NCBI RefSeq assembly: GCF_000273375.1
Contig: NZ_CM001557.1
Coordinates: forward strand, 671,577-691,246
Length of the DNA stretch: 19,670 bases
DNA from: Bartonella birtlesii IBS 325
GTDB lineage: Bacteria > Pseudomonadota > Alphaproteobacteria > Rhizobiales > Rhizobiaceae
Direction of reading: 5' to 3'
Of the stretch, positions 17,161 to 19,670 are shown piece by piece (within the stretch, counting starts at the first letter, position 1; each line of letters begins with the position of its first letter). Both the position numbers and the translations under genes were made by a program. The notes beneath the pieces are model-generated. The model saw only the letters and a program-made list of their open reading frames with translations. It did not search any database and had not been told where the DNA came from.

Positions 17161-17520
17161 ATGAAAAAAATATTAAAACTATTGAGCTGCATAGCTCTGT
17201 TAAATACAGCTGGATGTGTTAACCAAATTCCCTCTCTTTCTCCAGCATTATGGAGAAATAAAGTACTTTTAGAATGTGGAGTACCGGACCTTAATAAGGT
17301 TGTGGCGCTAGATTTGAATCAATTTGCTAGTATTGAAATTTGTATGGGACAATCAGGTTTTCGTCCTAGCTTTACAATACAAGAATGGTGTGAGAACCAT
17401 AAATCGGACAATCTTCCTATATGTCGCCCTGGTGCTGTCATGCCTCAACGAAGTGTTGAGAAACGTTTAAATAGCCCTTATTGTAAAAAATATAAAAATG
17501 CACCTGAATGCAAACCTTAA
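17161..17520 (+). CDS. Small Cys-rich lipoprotein, copy B
   Basis: The 119 aa product starts MKKILKLLSCIALLNTAGC, with a lipobox (LNTAGC; lipidated Cys at residue 19), so it should be an envelope lipoprotein. GAGGGGAAAA precedes ATG 17161. The mature part has several Cys (LLECGVP, IEICMGQSGFRP, EWCENH) and a highly conserved C-terminal block, LPICRPGAVMPQRSVEKRLN followed by SPYCKKYKNAPECKP. It is a paralogue of the gene at 18223 and of the fragment at 16853. I do not recognise a named family or function. Position next to an orphan exoprotein C-terminus suggests, but does not show, a role as an immunity or accessory protein. A hairpin repeat follows 20 bases after the stop. Confidence 0.8.
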   Translation: MKKILKLLSCIALLNTAGCVNQIPSLSPALWRNKVLLECGVPDLNKVVALDLNQFASIEICMGQSGFRPSFTIQEWCENHKSDNLPICRPGAVMPQRSVEKRLNSPYCKKYKNAPECKP

Positions 17521-17540
17521 GTTTTGCTGTTTGTGATGAT

Positions 17541-17584
17541 AACAATCCCTCATCCTTGCTTTTGCTTGAAATGACGGGATTGTT
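17541..17584 (+). repeat. Hairpin repeat, copy B
   Basis: AACAATCCC (17541-17549) pairs perfectly with GGGATTGTT (17576-17584), with an inner TCAT/ATGA pairing and one unpaired C. It has the longest stem of the three copies. The inner pair differs from copies A and C by a compensatory change. Unlike A and C, the shared 3' flank is absent here, and the exoprotein fragment starts directly after it. Confidence 0.75.
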
Positions 17585-18202
17585 TCGTTCAATGGCATTT
17601 TTACACCACCCTATGAGGCGGCTGTTTATGCAGCGCAACATGCGGAGAATAAAAATGTACCGCTTTATTTTGTTGTGTTCCCAGAAGCGGATTCTGCTAT
17701 TTCAGAACTTTTGGTCGCAGGCTATCAGAAGTTTATGGAAAATAATTTTTGGGGTTTAACCAATTCCACACAAGAAGCAAAAGATATAATGTCTCGCTAT
17801 GGTAACACAGGATTGCATTTTGATGCCCATAGTCGTGGCAGTTTGACAGGCTTTAATATGATGAATTCTTTCAAACAAGAAGGTGTAAATGATGTAGCTG
17901 GCAATACAATTATCGATTTCTATGGACCAGCGGCGAATGTTTTGGCTGCATCCGGTCTGTTAGGTTATGTGAGTGGTAGCAAACAAACCACTATTGGCTT
18001 TGATGGGCATAGATATGACTTTGTGAGCAGAATTATTGGCGGTAATGGCTATACTTACGAGACAGTTCCTGCTGGTAGTACCCGGTGGAAAGAATGGTGA
18101 AGAGTGATCAGAAATCCCATAAGTTCCCATACCTGTCTTGGAAATGCGAGTGATAAGTGTACATGGCGTTATGGTACATCTCATTTAGAACAAAAGCCTT
18201 GA
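17585..18202 (+). pseudogene. Orphan C-terminal fragment of a filamentous-hemagglutinin/CdiA-type exoprotein
   Basis: One frame is open from 17570, without a credible start, through FNGIFTPPYEAAVYAAQHAE, NVPLYFVVFPEADSAISELL, GYQKFMENNFWGLTNST, HFDAHSRGSLTGFNMMNSF and IIDFYGPAANVLAASG to VPAGSTRWKEW. There a TGA (18098-18100, plausibly once TGG) interrupts it. The same frame then continues in family-like sequence (SSHTCLGNASDKCTWRYGTS) to TGA 18200-18202. The pattern resembles the extreme C-termini of large two-partner-secreted hemagglutinins, judged from memory. AHSRGS resembles a serine-hydrolase nucleophile elbow. A shorter product from GTG 17675 to 18100 (141 aa) is conceivable. The rest of the exoprotein is missing, so it is probably a relic or an orphan C-terminal module. 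A lipoprotein gene starts 20 bases later. Confidence 0.7.
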
Positions 18203-18222
18203 ATTAAATCATAGAGGAAAAA

Positions 18223-18636
18223 ATGAAACAAACTCTAAAATTATTAAGTGCGATAACTTTATTGAGTATAGCTGGGTGTCAGTTTAATAAAACTCCTGGA
18301 GGGTATTTGAGTGCGTGGGAGAAGCCTGGTGCAGATTTTACTGAGATAGGAAAAGCATTGTTAGAATGCGGTATGCCAACCCCTTATGATGTTGATCCAG
18401 AAAACAGAAAGAATAGCATTAATGCAAAAGCAACAATTTATGCTTGTATGATTCAATCAGGTTTTCGCTATAAAGATGAAGAGGTAGCAAGAGCGGGAGG
18501 GCCATGTTATACTTTTAGAGCCGAAAATCTCCCCATTTGTCGTCCTGGCGCTATCATCCCGCAACGAAGTGTTAAGAAGCGCTTAAACAGCCCTTTTTGT
18601 AAAAAGCATCCAGAACAATATGAATGCTATCCTTAA
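18223..18636 (+). CDS. Small Cys-rich lipoprotein, copy C
   Basis: The 137 aa product begins MKQTLKLLSAITLLSIAGC, with a lipobox (LSIAGC, lipidated Cys at residue 19). AGAGGAAAAA precedes the ATG. It shares with copy B the N-terminal signal, LLECGMP, the QSGFR segment and the C-terminal block LPICRPGAIIPQRSVKKRLN followed by SPFCKKHPEQYECYP, while the middle (about 22-90) is more divergent and longer. Six or more Cys in the mature chain suggest disulfides in the periplasm. Function unknown. It lies 20 bases behind the exoprotein C-terminal fragment, as an immunity gene would behind a cdiA-type toxin end; this is context only. A hairpin repeat follows the stop. Confidence 0.82.
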   Translation: MKQTLKLLSAITLLSIAGCQFNKTPGGYLSAWEKPGADFTEIGKALLECGMPTPYDVDPENRKNSINAKATIYACMIQSGFRYKDEEVARAGGPCYTFRAENLPICRPGAIIPQRSVKKRLNSPFCKKHPEQYECYP

Positions 18637-18660
18637 GTTTTGTTGTTTGTGATGATCAAA

Positions 18661-18704
18661 AATCCCCCATCCTTGCCTTCATTTGGAATGGCAGGATTGT
18701 TTTT
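18661..18704 (+). repeat. Hairpin repeat, copy C, with T tract
   Basis: AATCC(C)-CCAT pairs with ATGG-(CA)-GGATT, with one mismatch in the outer arm compared with copies A and B. It is followed by GTTTTTTC, the best T tract of the three, so it is a plausible terminator of the lipoprotein gene. The 3' flank TCAATCTAACATCTCAATATT matches that after copy A. Confidence 0.72.
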
Positions 18705-18787
18705 TCAATCTAACATCTCAATATTATATGTAAAGCAATATGGCGTAGAATGTACTTAGTAATCCTATGACAACCAGGTTGCGATAC

Positions 18788-18863
18788 AGGACGGTTTTTG
18801 TTATCTCCAGGTTTGATGAGTTTGAGAAAGCCTTGTCCGTCCTTACGTGACAAGGTTTTTTTT
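18788..18863 (+). terminator. Terminator-like hairpin with an alternative upstream pairing
   Basis: CCTTGTC (18831-18837) pairs with GACAAGG (18849-18855), followed by eight Ts (18856-18863), a good Rho-independent terminator on the + strand. The upstream AGGACGG (18788-18794) is complementary to CCGTCCT (18837-18843), which lies mostly in the loop, so a pseudoknot or a competing pairing is possible. No + strand gene is seen upstream between 18640 and 18788. It could end a small RNA, with a possible promoter TTGTTT-18 bases-TATTAT (18698-18727). It also lies immediately past the 3' end of the - strand regulator gene. Confidence 0.6.
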
Positions 18864-19062
18864 ATGCCGCGTCACTTTGACGTTGCTGTTTTGCTTGCTC
18901 GATGACATTGATAAGATCTGATTGTAACCAACGCGATAAAAAACCAAATTTTAAAGGTTTTGGGAGCGAGCCATTGGTTACATGATGGCGGAATGTTGAG
19001 ATACTCATATGAAGCAATTTTGCACTTTCACGGTCTGTTAAAAGAATATCATTTTCTGTCAT
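18862..19062 (-). CDS. AlpA-like helix-turn-helix DNA-binding protein
   Basis: A 66 aa protein with the AlpA/excisionase layout: LLTDRESAKLLHMSISTFRH (helix-turn-helix with recognition helix around SISTFRHHV), then NGSLPKPLKFGFLSRWLQSDLINVIEQAKQQ, where the PKP-(I/L)-x-(F/L)-G and W-x-x-x-(D/E)-(I/L) pattern is typical. Such proteins regulate prophage or island integrase and excision genes. AAAGGA lies seven bases before the ATG at 19062. An integrase fragment lies upstream on the same strand, so the two probably belong to the same P4-like island remnant. Tandem 18-base repeats in its promoter region may be its binding sites. It appears intact. Confidence 0.85.
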   Translation of the reverse strand: MTENDILLTDRESAKLLHMSISTFRHHVTNGSLPKPLKFGFLSRWLQSDLINVIEQAKQQRQSDAA

Positions 19063-19108
19063 ACTAAAATCCTTTCACTCTCAAAAAATGGTAACAAATC
19101 ATAACTAT

Positions 19109-19144
19109 TTATTAACCACATTTTGGTTATTAACCATATTTTTG
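19109..19144 (-). promoter_or_regulatory. Two adjacent 18-base direct repeats upstream of the AlpA-like gene
   Basis: On the + strand TTATTAACCACATTTTGG (19109-19126) is followed without a gap by TTATTAACCATATTTTTG (19127-19144); 16 of 18 positions agree. They lie 47-82 bases before the regulator start. Tandem sites spaced by about 1.7 helical turns suit cooperative binding of a small protein, so this is a candidate operator or excisionase site. The core TTAACCA also occurs in relaxed inverted form nearby (ATGGTAA, 19088-19094). Confidence 0.6.
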
Positions 19145-19289
19145 ATGATTTTTGAAGGCATTTTATTCATAGAAAACAATATTTTATCATAGTTTTTCTT
19201 ATGTGATAATTTATGAATCTTATTGAGAAAGAATGAGAGACAAGAGAGCTAAAGTTATCCGAAGATAATGGGGTTATGCACCCCATATC

Positions 19290-19670
19290 TTAAGCTTGAT
19301 CGGTGACATAAGCCGCCCATTTATCCATATAGACACGGCGCTGTTCTAGATAGTCAGTGCGACGATAGGCACGCTCTACTTTACCCCCGACCGTATGACT
19401 TAGAATGGTTTCAGCGACCTCATAGGGGGCATCGGTTGTTTCAGCAAGCCAATTGCGTAAACTAGAACGAAATCCATGGGGGCAGGCGTTTAGTCCAGTC
19501 TGTTGCATATATTGTGACATACAGCGTGCAGCGAGGGGACCCCGACCGGTAGGAGAAAAAAAATCATTGCGAGAAAGCGAGCGCGCTTGTTTTAAAATGT
19601 CTAATGCCTCTGATGATAAGGGAACGCGAAACTCTTTTTGTCGTATCACGCTTGCCCTTCATATTCTCAG
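19290..19670 (-). pseudogene. P4-type tyrosine integrase, C-terminal part, apparent frameshift
   Basis: The open frame 19649-19290 encodes EFRVPLSSEALDILKQARSL, FFSPTGRGPLAARCMSQYM, PHGFRSSLRNWLAE (HxxR box), then VAETILSHTVGGKVERAYRR (conserved His) and TDYLEQRRVYMDKWA, so the C-terminal half of a P4-like integrase is complete, with the active-site Tyr in ERAYRR. The first active-site Arg and the N-terminal domains should lie beyond the window. Upstream, however, this frame meets TGA at 19659-19661, while the next frame reads ENMKGKRD, which suits the residues before FRVPLS. A one-base frameshift near 19640-19650 would explain this, so the gene is probably broken. The GTG at 19649 is not a credible start. 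Confidence 0.75.

Noticed and set aside
16973..17164. 63 aa frame after the lipoprotein fragment as an independent small gene
   Set aside because: It is the shifted continuation of the broken lipoprotein copy A, running through its hairpin and 3' flank.
17508..17759. 83 aa + strand frame overlapping the end of lipoprotein B
   Set aside because: It crosses the hairpin repeat and is out of frame with the exoprotein fragment, which shows family character in the other frame.
17006..18704. Three hairpin copies as a CRISPR array or insertion-sequence ends
   Set aside because: Spacing is gene-sized and irregular, arms differ between copies, and no cas or transposase gene is present.

Overview
The window is AT-rich and looks like a Bartonella chromosome (Alphaproteobacteria, Rhizobiales). 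The strongest pointers are an adjacent ialA/rppH and ialB pair (the Bartonella invasion-associated locus), a second IalB-family gene directly behind the membrane-anchor end of a YadA-type trimeric autotransporter, and the gene order obg-proB-proA-nadD-rsfS-rlmH-(EnvC-like)-ctpA-rppH. I assign the genus from gene content and protein character, not from a database match.

Layout. (1) 1-861: surface/virulence region with the C-terminal anchor of a trimeric autotransporter and an overlapping IalB-like secreted protein. (2) 862-1439: AT-rich spacer. (3) 1440-13680: a long + strand housekeeping block: Ppx/GppA phosphatase (5' end unusual, possibly frameshifted), RlmE, Obg, ProB, ProA, NadD, RsfS, RlmH, an EnvC-like LytM protein, CtpA, RppH/IalA, IalB, YggT and a DUF167 protein. 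Several pairs overlap by 4 bases or nearly abut, so much of it is probably co-transcribed. (4) 13704-16135: two - strand genes, ppa and typA/bipA, convergent with the block and sharing a terminator hairpin with it. (5) 16350-19670: a decayed accessory region with a multiply broken tyrosine integrase, three copies (one truncated, two intact) of a small Cys-rich lipoprotein gene, each followed by the same hairpin repeat, the orphan C-terminal end of a large hemagglutinin-type exoprotein between two of the copies, an AlpA-like regulator with tandem 18-base repeats upstream, and the C-terminal part of a second integrase at the window edge.

How it fits together. Obg, RsfS, RlmH, RlmE and TypA all act on ribosome assembly or function; ProB and ProA make the first proline intermediates; NadD serves NAD synthesis; the EnvC-like protein and CtpA are envelope/cell-wall remodelling factors; RppH/IalA and IalB are linked to erythrocyte invasion in Bartonella. 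The most interesting part is the 3' accessory region. Its repeated lipoprotein-hairpin modules around an orphan exoprotein C-terminus resemble the debris of a contact-dependent-inhibition type toxin/immunity array. That reading is an inference and is not proven by the sequence.
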